Assembly: GCA_025774615.1 (NCBI GenBank)
Contig: JALGVQ010000117.1
Coordinates: 1-17,647, forward strand
DNA length: 17,647 nucleotides
Source of the DNA: a bacterium
GTDB taxonomy: Bacteria > Blakebacterota > Blakebacteria > Blakebacterales > Blakebacteraceae
Direction: 5' to 3'
Shown: piece after piece, positions 1-8,481 of the stretch
Position numbering within the stretch: the first letter of the stretch is position 1
Layout of the letters: the number at the start of each line of letters is the position of its first letter
Notes under the pieces: model-generated
Database searches by the model: none
What the model was told of the DNA's origin: nothing
The model's input: only the letters and a program-made list of their open reading frames with translations
Program-made: the position numbers and the translations under genes

Positions 1-2
1 CT

Positions 3-461
3 GCTCGCATTATCCCAGGCGCAATACTGCTGGTAATCACCTATCTGGTCACCTGGTATTCAGGAGTTATTATCTGCTCGATTTTTGGCGAGGTACGGGG
101 TCTGATCGCAGGATTCCTGCCCTCACTTGGTTTCTTTGCTCTCGGGATTTCCTTTCTCAACCTGTATCTCCTTTCATCTCTTATCTGCCTCCGGTTCCAA
201 CAGCCCTATCGCTGGCTGTTCATGTATTGCCCACTGACCATTCTGGGCTTGTGGGGTGTACAGATGCTTCTGGATATACATCTGATCCGTCTCCTCTTCA
301 GCCCACTGCTTCCTCCCAATGGAGTGCTGGGGGGGTTGGGGATCGCCATATGGGACAAAATGGGAGGTGTCGTGGAACCTGTCATCTGGGCCCCCTTCCT
401 CTGGTTCGGGATCATTTCAGTGAGTCTGTTGTTCACGGCGTCACGACATCAGGAAGCCTGA
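3..461 (+). CDS. Integral membrane protein, 5' end outside window
   Basis: The frame is open from the first bases of the window to a TGA at 459-461, giving 152 visible residues and no start codon, so the gene begins upstream. The product is strongly hydrophobic, with about four likely membrane segments: residues near 4-25, 35-62, 71-95 and 125-145. Aromatic residues and short charged loops (for example RFQQPYRW) separate them, and the tail is polar (TASRHQEA). There are no cofactor or catalytic motifs that I recognise, and I cannot assign a family. It is the only plus-strand gene here and converges on the symporter gene, sharing a terminator with it. An ATG at 222 also opens this frame, but it lies inside a membrane segment and is unlikely to be the start. 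Confidence 0.7.
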   Translation, partial: ARIIPGAILLVITYLVTWYSGVIICSIFGEVRGLIAGFLPSLGFFALGISFLNLYLLSSLICLRFQQPYRWLFMYCPLTILGLWGVQMLLDIHLIRLLFSPLLPPNGVLGGLGIAIWDKMGGVVEPVIWAPFLWFGIISVSLLFTASRHQEA

Positions 462-474
462 CATACCTGCAGAG

Positions 475-508
475 AAAAAGGGCCAGGTATTGTTGCCCGG
501 CCCTTTTT
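475..508. terminator. Bidirectional intrinsic terminator between convergent genes
   Basis: A perfect 10-bp inverted repeat (AAAAAGGGCC at 475-484 and GGCCCTTTTT at 499-508) encloses a 14-nt loop. On the plus strand the GC stem is followed by TTTTTCATT, and on the minus strand by TTTTTCTCT. It lies 13 nt after the plus-strand membrane gene and about 105 nt after the stop of the minus-strand symporter gene, so it can end both transcripts. A second, weaker hairpin without a T tract (6 + 3 bp with a bulged C) sits at 551-576, closer to the symporter stop. Confidence 0.85.
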
Positions 509-613
509 CATTACCACCATGCTGTATCCAGATGCTGAGTACTTCCAGATCGATCCCTGTCGCGCCTACAGGATCGCCGATGGGACTGTTCCTGGTAGCC
601 CCCGAATCGTTCT

Positions 614-2008
614 CTAGATCAGTCCCCTCCCGAAGATCAGTGTCCAGACCTTGTTGAGCAGGATCACGATAAGTACCGTCGGACAGACGAACTTGATCAG
701 GAACGACCATATCTGATGGAAGCGGAAGGCGTTCCCTTCCAGTTCCACCTCCGCCGCGGCATTGGTCACACCCCACTTCCAGCCGACGAAGATGCTGATG
801 AAGAGAGCCCCTATCGCCAGTGCGTATTGACCGAAGACTTCGAACAGGAAAGAGAGGAAGTCGGTGCCGATCACCGGCAGGTTCGTGAGCCACGATACCG
901 CACCGTTTCCGAGCGCCGACGGAATGCCGAGCAGGAAGGCCAGCCCACCGAGGAAAAGTCCTGCTTTCTTGCGCGAGATCTTTCGCTCATCCACGATGTA
1001 GGCCACACCTACTTCAAGGAGTGAGACACTCGAAGTTATCGCTGCGATGCCCAGCAGGAGGAAGAAGCCGGTACCGAAGATGATCCCGCCCAGCGGAGCC
1101 GGCGGCATCTCACCCAACAGGGAGGTCAGGACCACGAAGACCATCCCCGGTCCACCCTCCTGAAGGCCGAGGCCCGCGTGGAAGAGAGTCGGAAAGATGA
1201 TCAGTCCCGCCAGGATGGCGATCGCGGTATCAAGGGTGCTCACCCAGAGGGTCGATGAGACGAGGTCATCCTTCTTCGCAATGTAGGAACCGTAGGTGAT
1301 CATGGTCCCCATACCAAGACTGAGGCTGAAGAACGCCTGCCCCGCCGCTGAGAGGATGACTTTGCCGTTGATCAGGCTGAAATCGGGTTTGAGATAGAAA
1401 GCCAGTCCGGCGCCCGCTCCGGAGAGCGTCACCGCCCGGATGCCGAGCAGAACGAGAAGAACGAGCAGGATCGGCATCAGGACCTTCGTCCATCGCTCTA
1501 TCCCTTGACGCACGCCCCCGACTACCACATAGACCGAGAGCGCCATGAACGCTGCCAGATAACCGATGGCGTTCAGCGGATCTCCCGACATCTGCTCAAA
1601 GATGGCTGCGGTATCGACGCCCGGCTTGAAGGTTCCCGCGAGGCACTTGAAGATGTAAGAGACCGTCCAGCCGGCAATGACCGCATAGAAGGAGAGGATG
1701 ACGACACCTGCCACCACCCCGAGACCTCCCAGATATTTCCAGCCAGATTTCGGAGCCAACGCCTTGAACGCACCGACCGGGTTCCGCTGTGTCGCTCGAC
1801 CGATCGCGAACTCGGCCAGCATGACCGGTGCCCCGATCAGCACCACGCAGATCAGGTAGACGACCAGGAACGCGCCGCCGCCGTTAGCTGCCGCGTTGGT
1901 GGGGAACGCCCAGATATTCCCCAGACCGATGGCACTGCCGGCCGCGGCCATTATAAAGGCGAGTTTTGATCCCCAATTTTCGCGGGGCTGTGATCCGTTC
2001 ATCTCCAT
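614..2008 (-). CDS. Sodium-dependent transporter, SNF/NSS family
   Basis: This is a predicted secondary transporter using the Na+ gradient to import an amino acid or similar solute across the inner membrane. The substrate cannot be read from the sequence. The 464-residue protein has about 11-12 hydrophobic segments. The first carries the family signature GSAIGLGNIWAFP (residues 24-36), followed by NGGGAF (42-47). TM6 (about 219-242) and the TM8 stretch AITSSVS (323-329) match the substrate and Na2-site regions of LeuT. LeuT-type proteins usually have Arg after the Trp (NLWRFP); this one has Ala34, while an Asp that may match the gate partner is present at 383. The ATG at 2008 is preferred over ATGs at 2029 and 2059 because GGAAGGAAG lies 10 nt upstream of it. 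It is a single-gene unit, with terminators on both sides. Confidence 0.9.
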   Translation of the reverse strand: MEMNGSQPRENWGSKLAFIMAAAGSAIGLGNIWAFPTNAAANGGGAFLVVYLICVVLIGAPVMLAEFAIGRATQRNPVGAFKALAPKSGWKYLGGLGVVAGVVILSFYAVIAGWTVSYIFKCLAGTFKPGVDTAAIFEQMSGDPLNAIGYLAAFMALSVYVVVGGVRQGIERWTKVLMPILLVLLVLLGIRAVTLSGAGAGLAFYLKPDFSLINGKVILSAAGQAFFSLSLGMGTMITYGSYIAKKDDLVSSTLWVSTLDTAIAILAGLIIFPTLFHAGLGLQEGGPGMVFVVLTSLLGEMPPAPLGGIIFGTGFFLLLGIAAITSSVSLLEVGVAYIVDERKISRKKAGLFLGGLAFLLGIPSALGNGAVSWLTNLPVIGTDFLSFLFEVFGQYALAIGALFISIFVGWKWGVTNAAAEVELEGNAFRFHQIWSFLIKFVCPTVLIVILLNKVWTLIFGRGLI

Positions 2009-2018
2009 GTGTTCTCTG

Positions 2019-2027
2019 CTTCCTTCC
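2019..2027 (-). promoter_or_regulatory. Ribosome binding site deciding the symporter start
   Basis: The minus strand reads GGAAGGAAG, then 10 nt, then ATG at 2008. The longer in-frame starts at 2029 and 2059 have no purine-rich stretch at a suitable distance, so they are less likely. Confidence 0.6.
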
Positions 2028-2034
2028 ATCTCAG

Positions 2035-2057
2035 AAAAAATCGGGCGGGAACCCCCC
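2035..2057 (-). terminator. Possible attenuator-like hairpin in the symporter leader
   Basis: On the minus strand a G6 tract can fold back on CCCGCCC (a 5-bp stem with one bulged G and a 4-nt loop). It is followed by GA and six T residues, and lies 27 nt upstream of the symporter ATG. The layout resembles a small intrinsic terminator inside a leader, but the stem is short and no competing antiterminator is obvious. The rest of the 2009-2139 leader has no promoter I can call with confidence. Confidence 0.25.
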
Positions 2058-2139
2058 ATCCGGAAACGGCATCATACTGTATGTGCTCGGGGTCGGGCCA
2101 ACCTTCAATTTCCGCTGGATAATCATTCCGGCCGGACAG

Positions 2140-2173
2140 AAAAAGGCCCCACCGGGAAGAACCCGACGGGGCC
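2140..2173 (-). terminator. Intrinsic terminator after the lipoprotein/barrel pair
   Basis: Read on the minus strand, GGCCCC-GT-CGGG, loop TTCTT, CCCG-GT-GGGGCC, then TTTTT. The stem is about 10 GC pairs with one small internal mismatch and leads directly into a T tract. It lies about 90 nt after the barrel gene's stop, so it ends that transcript before the symporter gene. Confidence 0.9.
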
Positions 2174-2264
2174 GTTCAGAAGCGTTATCGTTGTTCGTTC
2201 AGGCAGCCAGCCGGAGCCAGCGCAAGCCGCAGTTGGAGTGTTTCTCCGACAGGCTCCTATTGGA

Positions 2265-3671
2265 TCAGAAGCTCATCTTCAGGCCGGTCGCGATTCCGAA
2301 ACCGCGGATCCCGCCGGGGGTGAGACCGGTGTTCGCCACCGCGATCTCGAAGACGAATGCTCTGAGGTCGAGTCCGAATCCGAATGCCCCGATCATCCCA
2401 TGCCGACCTCCAAGACTCATGCCGGCCCGTATAGGGATGACATTCAGCAGACGATACTCGAAACCGAAGGCCACCCGCGGCACCGTCCGGTACCCCAACC
2501 CCCGGCTGAGGGCCTGCTCGAACTCCGCGTTCAGTGACAGATTCCGGCCCACCTTGTAGGTGGTACCGAAGCGGAGGATCACCGGGACCGGGGTGTGGAA
2601 GCTGTCGATCCTCTCGAGCTCGACATCTGAAGAGGTGAGTGAATCGGTATCAACCGCATCGGCGTCTTCATCGAATGTCATGAACGTACCGATACCGATT
2701 GTATCGGCCGTTGCCGTCAGGCGGACATTATACGTGGAGTTGTCCCATTTGATGCCCGGACTCAGATTCAGCAGTCCTGCGTGGAACGTAAAACCGGTAT
2801 CGATGACCGCGGCGATCCCGAGGTCGATCCCGAACCCACTCCCTGCCGAGGCTCCGAATGTATCATCCCGCATGATCAGCGGATCATCCGATTCTGAATC
2901 GAGTTCAGCACCGGGTATACCGGCACTGTGGTAGAGGTAATCGGCGTTCCCCCAGATACCGCTCTCCCCGAAGGTGAAGTCGATCGTTCCCTCATCCACA
3001 CCCATGTAGAGGTGCCCCATGTAGTACTTGATCCCGATACCGCCCCAGATCTCCTTGACGGGCAGGACCATCAGTTTCAGAAGAGTATCGATGGCTGCCG
3101 GGAACCTGAAGGCGTAGGAAGCATGGAATACCGAGACCGCTTCGGTGGCCACTCCGAACTCCCCGAAATGATAGGTCCGGTCGAGCTGATTCCCGTTCAG
3201 GACTATATCGAAGAGATCGGTGGGAACACGTGCTTCGGCATCGACCACATGGTAGGCGCCCAGCGCGAACCGTCCGAGCTGGAGCCCGAATGTCGCTATT
3301 TCAGCCTGCAGGCGGATATTCGCGGCATCGCCGAGGGAATTGAGATAACTCTCCTTCTCCGCGGCATCGAGGAATTCTCCCTGCCAGCGGTTCCACCGCC
3401 CCAGCGACATGATGTTCTGATCTACGTGGGTGTTGAGTGAGAAGAGCCGCAAGCTGAACGTGCGGCGGCCAGGAAGTCCGAGAATGGCCGGATTCACCAG
3501 CGCCGCGTCGATATCCTTGAGCGCTGTGCCCCGCGCCCCTGCCATCGAATAGCCCGCCACGCTGTAGGTGCCCTGTGCTCCCACGGTCGTGGGCAGGGCC
3601 AGATCAGAAACCAGGATGCCGGTCGCCAGGAGGAGGGCCAGCGTAAGTTGCGTCATCGGAGTGCGTGACAT
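2265..3671 (-). CDS. Predicted outer-membrane beta-barrel protein (DUF5723/PorV-TraF-like)
   Basis: The 468-residue protein has a clear Sec signal peptide (hydrophobic core TLALLLATGILV, likely cleavage near VGA/QG). An N-terminal block with the pattern 'SMAGARG...DIDAALVNPAILGLPG' follows; it is typical of DUF5723, PorV or TraF-like barrel proteins. The rest alternates hydrophobic and polar residues as in beta strands, and the chain ends GLKMSF. The terminal Phe is the usual signal for insertion by the BAM complex. The ATG at 3671 overlaps the lipoprotein stop by one base (TGATG) and has GGAGG 9 nt upstream; a GTG at 3674 and an ATG at 3656 are alternatives. Coupling to the lipoprotein suggests a joint role in the outer membrane. 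Barrel and location are fairly certain, the family name less so, and no function is known. Confidence 0.75.
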   Translation of the reverse strand: MSRTPMTQLTLALLLATGILVSDLALPTTVGAQGTYSVAGYSMAGARGTALKDIDAALVNPAILGLPGRRTFSLRLFSLNTHVDQNIMSLGRWNRWQGEFLDAAEKESYLNSLGDAANIRLQAEIATFGLQLGRFALGAYHVVDAEARVPTDLFDIVLNGNQLDRTYHFGEFGVATEAVSVFHASYAFRFPAAIDTLLKLMVLPVKEIWGGIGIKYYMGHLYMGVDEGTIDFTFGESGIWGNADYLYHSAGIPGAELDSESDDPLIMRDDTFGASAGSGFGIDLGIAAVIDTGFTFHAGLLNLSPGIKWDNSTYNVRLTATADTIGIGTFMTFDEDADAVDTDSLTSSDVELERIDSFHTPVPVILRFGTTYKVGRNLSLNAEFEQALSRGLGYRTVPRVAFGFEYRLLNVIPIRAGMSLGGRHGMIGAFGFGLDLRAFVFEIAVANTGLTPGGIRGFGIATGLKMSF

Positions 3672-5740
3672 CACCGACCACCTCCCTTCCCGGCACCGCC
3701 ACCTTCCGGATCGATCAGCACCTTTATTGTCGCAAACGCCTTGAAGAAGAGCCGGTCGTTCTTCGCCAGACGGAATGGGGATCCGGGAGTGGTGGGCGGA
3801 ATGGTGATCTTCACACCTGACCAGAAAGGATTTTCGAGTATCTCGAACTGTTCTCTGGTGATGGTTATCACCGTATCCGCTGCAGTAGCTGCGGGATACT
3901 GCAGAGCAAGTACGAAAGCTACGTCGGGATCGGTATACACCTGCGCCGAATCGGCGTCGATGTTGTATCGGGCTTCGAGATTCAGTCCCAGCGTACTCGA
4001 CAGACGATAGGTGAGCGTAGCCTCCTGAATCTCAACGGCTGAGTCCTGCGCGTCTATCAAGCCATCTGCCTGGAACTCTTTGTCGAGCTCTATCTCGATC
4101 GGCGAAACGATATCGAACGCGAGCGGCAGGCTGAACCGGAAATCCGCCTCCAGGGAGGAGGTGCTCGATACGTTGCCTTCCGTTACTCCATCTCCGACGG
4201 TGAATGACCCGGAGTAGCGAACCGTTTCGGGAAAGGCGTTCAGGAACTCGACGATGTTGGAGTTTGTCCCGTTGAGTACCGTAGAGCTCGTATCGGGAAC
4301 AGAAGGGGTTCCCGGCTGAAGGTCGAACTCGATATCGAGGGTCACAGGATCGGGAGTGCCTCCCTCGCCGCTAAGTGTGAGCACGAGGCCGGCAGGGAAT
4401 CCGATCGAGTGTCTGACCGTTAGTTCGAGTTCCACGTCGGTCAGGTTCACACTTCTCAGTTGATCGAGGATGTTACCGCTGTCGCCGGCAAGATCGAAGG
4501 TCTCTTCCGGGATATCCACCGTGGTGCTGTCAAGTATCCCCTCAATCGAAGCCAGTACCAGATCGGTCATCGAAGCCACTATCGAAACTGCATCGGTAGC
4601 GGAAAGTGTCACTTCGGCTCCACCACTGCCGGATGAATGCACATTGATCTGCAGTTCCATGGTCTGGTTGCCCAGACCGTCATCGCCGGGTGTGAGTGTG
4701 TGGTCAGCCAGGTCCGCAGTGTCACTCACTTGAGACATCGAATCAGGGTTGAGTCCGAAAAAGACCGGATTCCCGAAACTGTCGGTCAGGTTCGGCATTT
4801 CGATTGAAAGATCGAGAGGAATAGCAAGCTGGTTGTCCAGACTCAGCGTGAGGGTACCGCTGGCCAGTGTCGCTGCGGTGATGATGGCATCGTTCGGCAA
4901 GGTCACGGTATCGGAGAAGTCGAAATCGATCTCACCGACTTCTGCCGTAGCTGATGATACCGTCATCTGGCCGATCGAGACCTGGATCACTATTTCTTCG
5001 CTGCCATCGATGAGGATGTTTGTGCCAGCATCGCTCGTTCCGGCAATTTCTACTTTCATGTTGTTCCCCAGCGATTTACCGGCAAGGGAAGGATTGATGA
5101 CTCGCGTCTCCCCATGAACGATGGGTACTCCACCAGCTACATCAATATTCAGTATTGTGGAGTCAGTAATTGCATCCATGAGACGAACACTGAGCGCACT
5201 GAACGTGAGTTTGGTGGAATTGGTAACCGACACGCTCATGGTGCCCGACTCGATCGTGACCTGGGAGAACCCGCTGAAACCAGATCCGAAAGGCACGACA
5301 GTATCAGCTGGAACATTGAACGAAGGTATTATCGGGACAGGGAAGCCGGTGGGCGCAGGAAGCCCCGGGAAAAGCACATTCAGACCGATGTTCACCGGCT
5401 GTGCCGGGATCGCCGGCACGGTGAAGTTGCCCATTGATGCAGAGACCGACTGGTTGAGACCTCCGATGGAGATGTCACTGCCTATCTCGATCGGATCCAC
5501 CGAGGCGTCGAATTCGATGAAGAAGAGACTGTCGCCGCCGAAGGAGGAGAATGCATCCTCACCCATCAGGTCGATGAGGTCGATCCACTCATCCAGCAGG
5601 GGGATGTTGTATTCCACTTCCCACGAAGGGGCTTTCGGCTCGGTGATATCACAACCCACCCCGAGGGTGAGCAGGAGCACGACCACGAGGGCAACCCGAC
5701 TCCGTTCCGGCCCATTACCGGAAGAGATCTTCCCGAACAT
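3671..5740 (-). CDS. Large beta-rich lipoprotein of unknown function
   Basis: The N-terminus is a lipoprotein signal: a basic stretch, then VALVVVLLLTLGVGC with the lipobox Cys at residue 30. I see no other Cys in the 689 residues. The mature part begins near 'PSWEVEYNIPLL', a pattern I associate with surface lipoproteins of FCB-type bacteria. It continues as long runs of Ser, Thr, Asp and Val with few Lys or Arg, which suggests stacked beta-sandwich domains. The end is Gly-rich (GGGAGKGGGR). Asp follows the lipobox Cys; in Escherichia coli Asp at +2 retains lipoproteins in the inner membrane, but that rule does not hold in all phyla. The start at 5740 is chosen because GAGGAG lies 5 nt upstream and it puts the signal peptide at the N-terminus. 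The frame also extends to 5809. It overlaps the barrel gene downstream. I do not recognise a function. Confidence 0.75.
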   Translation of the reverse strand: MFGKISSGNGPERSRVALVVVLLLTLGVGCDITEPKAPSWEVEYNIPLLDEWIDLIDLMGEDAFSSFGGDSLFFIEFDASVDPIEIGSDISIGGLNQSVSASMGNFTVPAIPAQPVNIGLNVLFPGLPAPTGFPVPIIPSFNVPADTVVPFGSGFSGFSQVTIESGTMSVSVTNSTKLTFSALSVRLMDAITDSTILNIDVAGGVPIVHGETRVINPSLAGKSLGNNMKVEIAGTSDAGTNILIDGSEEIVIQVSIGQMTVSSATAEVGEIDFDFSDTVTLPNDAIITAATLASGTLTLSLDNQLAIPLDLSIEMPNLTDSFGNPVFFGLNPDSMSQVSDTADLADHTLTPGDDGLGNQTMELQINVHSSGSGGAEVTLSATDAVSIVASMTDLVLASIEGILDSTTVDIPEETFDLAGDSGNILDQLRSVNLTDVELELTVRHSIGFPAGLVLTLSGEGGTPDPVTLDIEFDLQPGTPSVPDTSSTVLNGTNSNIVEFLNAFPETVRYSGSFTVGDGVTEGNVSSTSSLEADFRFSLPLAFDIVSPIEIELDKEFQADGLIDAQDSAVEIQEATLTYRLSSTLGLNLEARYNIDADSAQVYTDPDVAFVLALQYPAATAADTVITITREQFEILENPFWSGVKITIPPTTPGSPFRLAKNDRLFFKAFATIKVLIDPEGGGAGKGGGR

Positions 5741-5745
5741 ATACA

Positions 5746-5751
5746 CTCCTC
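5746..5751 (-). promoter_or_regulatory. Ribosome binding site deciding the lipoprotein start
   Basis: GAGGAG on the minus strand lies 5 nt before the ATG at 5740. It rules against the longer reading frame from 5809, which would place 23 extra residues ahead of the signal peptide. Confidence 0.75.
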
Positions 5752-5840
5752 GATTCAGGATCCCAGGGGTTTTGACCCGGAACCGCACACGGGGATGGCG
5801 GCTGGCCAACCCCTATAAGAAACGGTACGGGGTCCGACGA

Positions 5841-5860
5841 AGCAACATCCGTTGGATTAT
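5841..5860 (-). repeat. Degenerate copy of the GCAAC-N4-GTTGC element
   Basis: The minus strand reads AATCCAACGGATGTTGC, sharing AAT-N-CAACGG-N-TGTTGC with the two 31-bp copies. It is about 14 bp closer to the lipoprotein gene than the full copy at 5874-5904. The inner inverted repeat CAAC-GGAT-GTTG is intact, but the outermost pair is lost. The similarity stops after the core. Confidence 0.45.
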
Positions 5861-5873
5861 TCGCAGGAGTCCT

Positions 5874-5904
5874 GGTGCCCTGTCACGCAACAACCGTCGC
5901 ATTC
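5874..5904 (-). repeat. 31-bp dispersed element, copy upstream of the lipoprotein gene
   Basis: It matches the element at 15745-15775 in 30 of 31 positions. The core on the minus strand is GCGACGGTTGTTGC, followed by GTGACAGGGCACC. Its single difference from the other copy is in the stem and keeps pairing as an RNA (G-U in place of A-U). It begins 20 nt after the ahcY stop and ends about 130 nt before the lipoprotein start, in a 184-bp gap with no gene. Confidence 0.8.
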
Positions 5905-5924
5905 GAGCGGCGCCGAATTTCGGA

Positions 5925-7184
<1,260 letters not shown>

Positions 7185-7253
7185 TTAAGAGGTGTCGATC
7201 TGTGGGGTTTTTCCGACAGTGCCGTTGACGGTAACGCCCGGATTCAATTGGTG

Positions 7254-8437
7254 TCACACCGCCTTTTCGGCGGCGGACTTGAGATCATCAAGAAGGAAGG
7301 GCTGCTCCCAGGTAAATTCCGGGAGCTCCCTGCCGAAGTGACCGTAAGCGGCGGTTTTCCGGTATATGGGCCTGCGGAGATCGAGCAGATCTATCATCGC
7401 CCCGGGAGTCAGGGGGAATACTTCCCTGACCAGATCAGAGAGTCTGTCATCAGACATTGTCCCCGTCCCGAAGGTATTGGCCAGGACACTCACCGGTTCC
7501 GCGACACCGATCGCGTATGCCAGCTGGATCTCGACTTCATCGGCCAAGTCAGCCAGGACGATGTGCTTTGCGATCGCCCGGGCCATGTATGAGGCCGAAC
7601 GGTCCACCTTTGTCGGGTCCTTGCCGGAGAAGGCGCCGCCCCCATGGCTGCCGTGGCCTCCGTAGGTGTCAACGATGATCTTGCGTCCCGTGAGCCCGGT
7701 GTCCGCGTGTGGGCCACCCTTCACGAACCGCCCCGTCGGGTTCACCAGGAACCGGGTATTCTCATCCATCAGGTCTGCCGGCATGACCGCCTGTACCACG
7801 TGCTCCATGAGGTCATCCCTGATCGTCTGCTGGTCCACACCATCCTCATGCTGGGCAGAAAGGAGTATCGTGTCGATCCGGACCGGTTTTCCCTCCACGA
7901 ACTCGATCGAAACCTGTGATTTTCCGTCCGGACGCAGGTAGCTGATCACATCATTCTTGCGTACCGCTGCCAGCTGTTCGGCGAGCCGGTGGGCAAAGAC
8001 GATCGGCATCGGCATAAGCACATCGGTCTGCCTGCAGGCGAATCCGAACATGATGCCCTGGTCTCCCGCACCATCCCGATCCACGCCCATGGCGATATCA
8101 GACGATTGCTGGTGGATCGTTGTCAGTACCGCGCACGTTTCGAAGGAGAAGCCCATTTTAGCGCTCGTGTACCCGATATCCCTGATTGTCTCTCTGACGA
8201 CTTCGGGTACTTCGACGTACCCCGCACAGGTAACCTCACCACCCACCAGTGCCATGCCGGTCGTCAAAAAGGTCTCGACTGCCACCCGGGAGAGTGGATC
8301 CTCCCTGAGCATGGCATCGCCACCCGGGAGAGTGGATCCTCCCTGAGCATGGCATCGAGAACGGCGTCGGATATCTGATCGGCCATCTTGTCAGGGTGGC
8401 CCTCGGTGACCGATTCACTTGTAAATATGTAACGCAT
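7254..8437 (-). pseudogene. metK: S-adenosylmethionine synthetase, frame broken by a 38-bp duplication
   Basis: MetK makes S-adenosylmethionine from methionine and ATP in the cytosol. The start at 8437 encodes the canonical N-terminus [17 protein letters not shown], with the catalytic HPDK. This frame is lost after the 38-bp tandem repeat at 8281-8357 and stops at a TGA (8264-8266) after 57 codons. The rest, from 7254 up through an internal ATG at 8312, is intact in another frame. In repaired numbering it carries GAGDQG (110-115) and [18 protein letters not shown] (252-269). With one repeat copy removed the protein is a normal 381 residues. Translation from 8312 alone would lack HPDK and could not give an active enzyme. 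The gene lies 44 bp after pfkB, with AGGAGA upstream. Since metK is nearly always essential, this may be a sequence or assembly error, a minority allele, or a case with a second metK elsewhere. Confidence 0.93.
8281..8357. repeat. Perfect 38-bp tandem duplication inside metK
   Basis: Two identical 38-bp units lie head to tail at 8281-8318 and 8319-8356; the identity runs one base further, to 8357. Each unit encodes the metK segment around [13 protein letters not shown]. The length is not a multiple of three, so the second copy shifts the frame. The only homology at the junction is one base, and no other repeat of this sequence is seen in the window. Confidence 0.97.
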
Positions 8438-8481
8438 GGATCAACTCTTTCTCCTGTGTACCGCACTTTCAGTGTCCTGAT

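Noticed and set aside
2085-2105. A sigma-54 promoter (TTGGCCCGACCCCGAGCAC on the minus strand)
   Set aside because: The GG-to-GC spacing is 11 rather than the required 10, and the second box lacks TTGC.
5741-5809. Longer lipoprotein start at 5809
   Set aside because: It adds 23 residues before the signal peptide, and the ATG at 5740 has GAGGAG at the right distance.
7254-8312. Reading metK as a normal 352-residue gene from the ATG at 8312
   Set aside because: This start lies inside the second copy of the duplication, has no good ribosome site, and drops the catalytic HPDK segment, which is present just upstream in another frame.
8438-8481. A SAM riboswitch before metK
   Set aside because: The gap to the upstream kinase gene is only 44 bp, too short for known SAM aptamers, and shows only a small CACT/AGTG hairpin.
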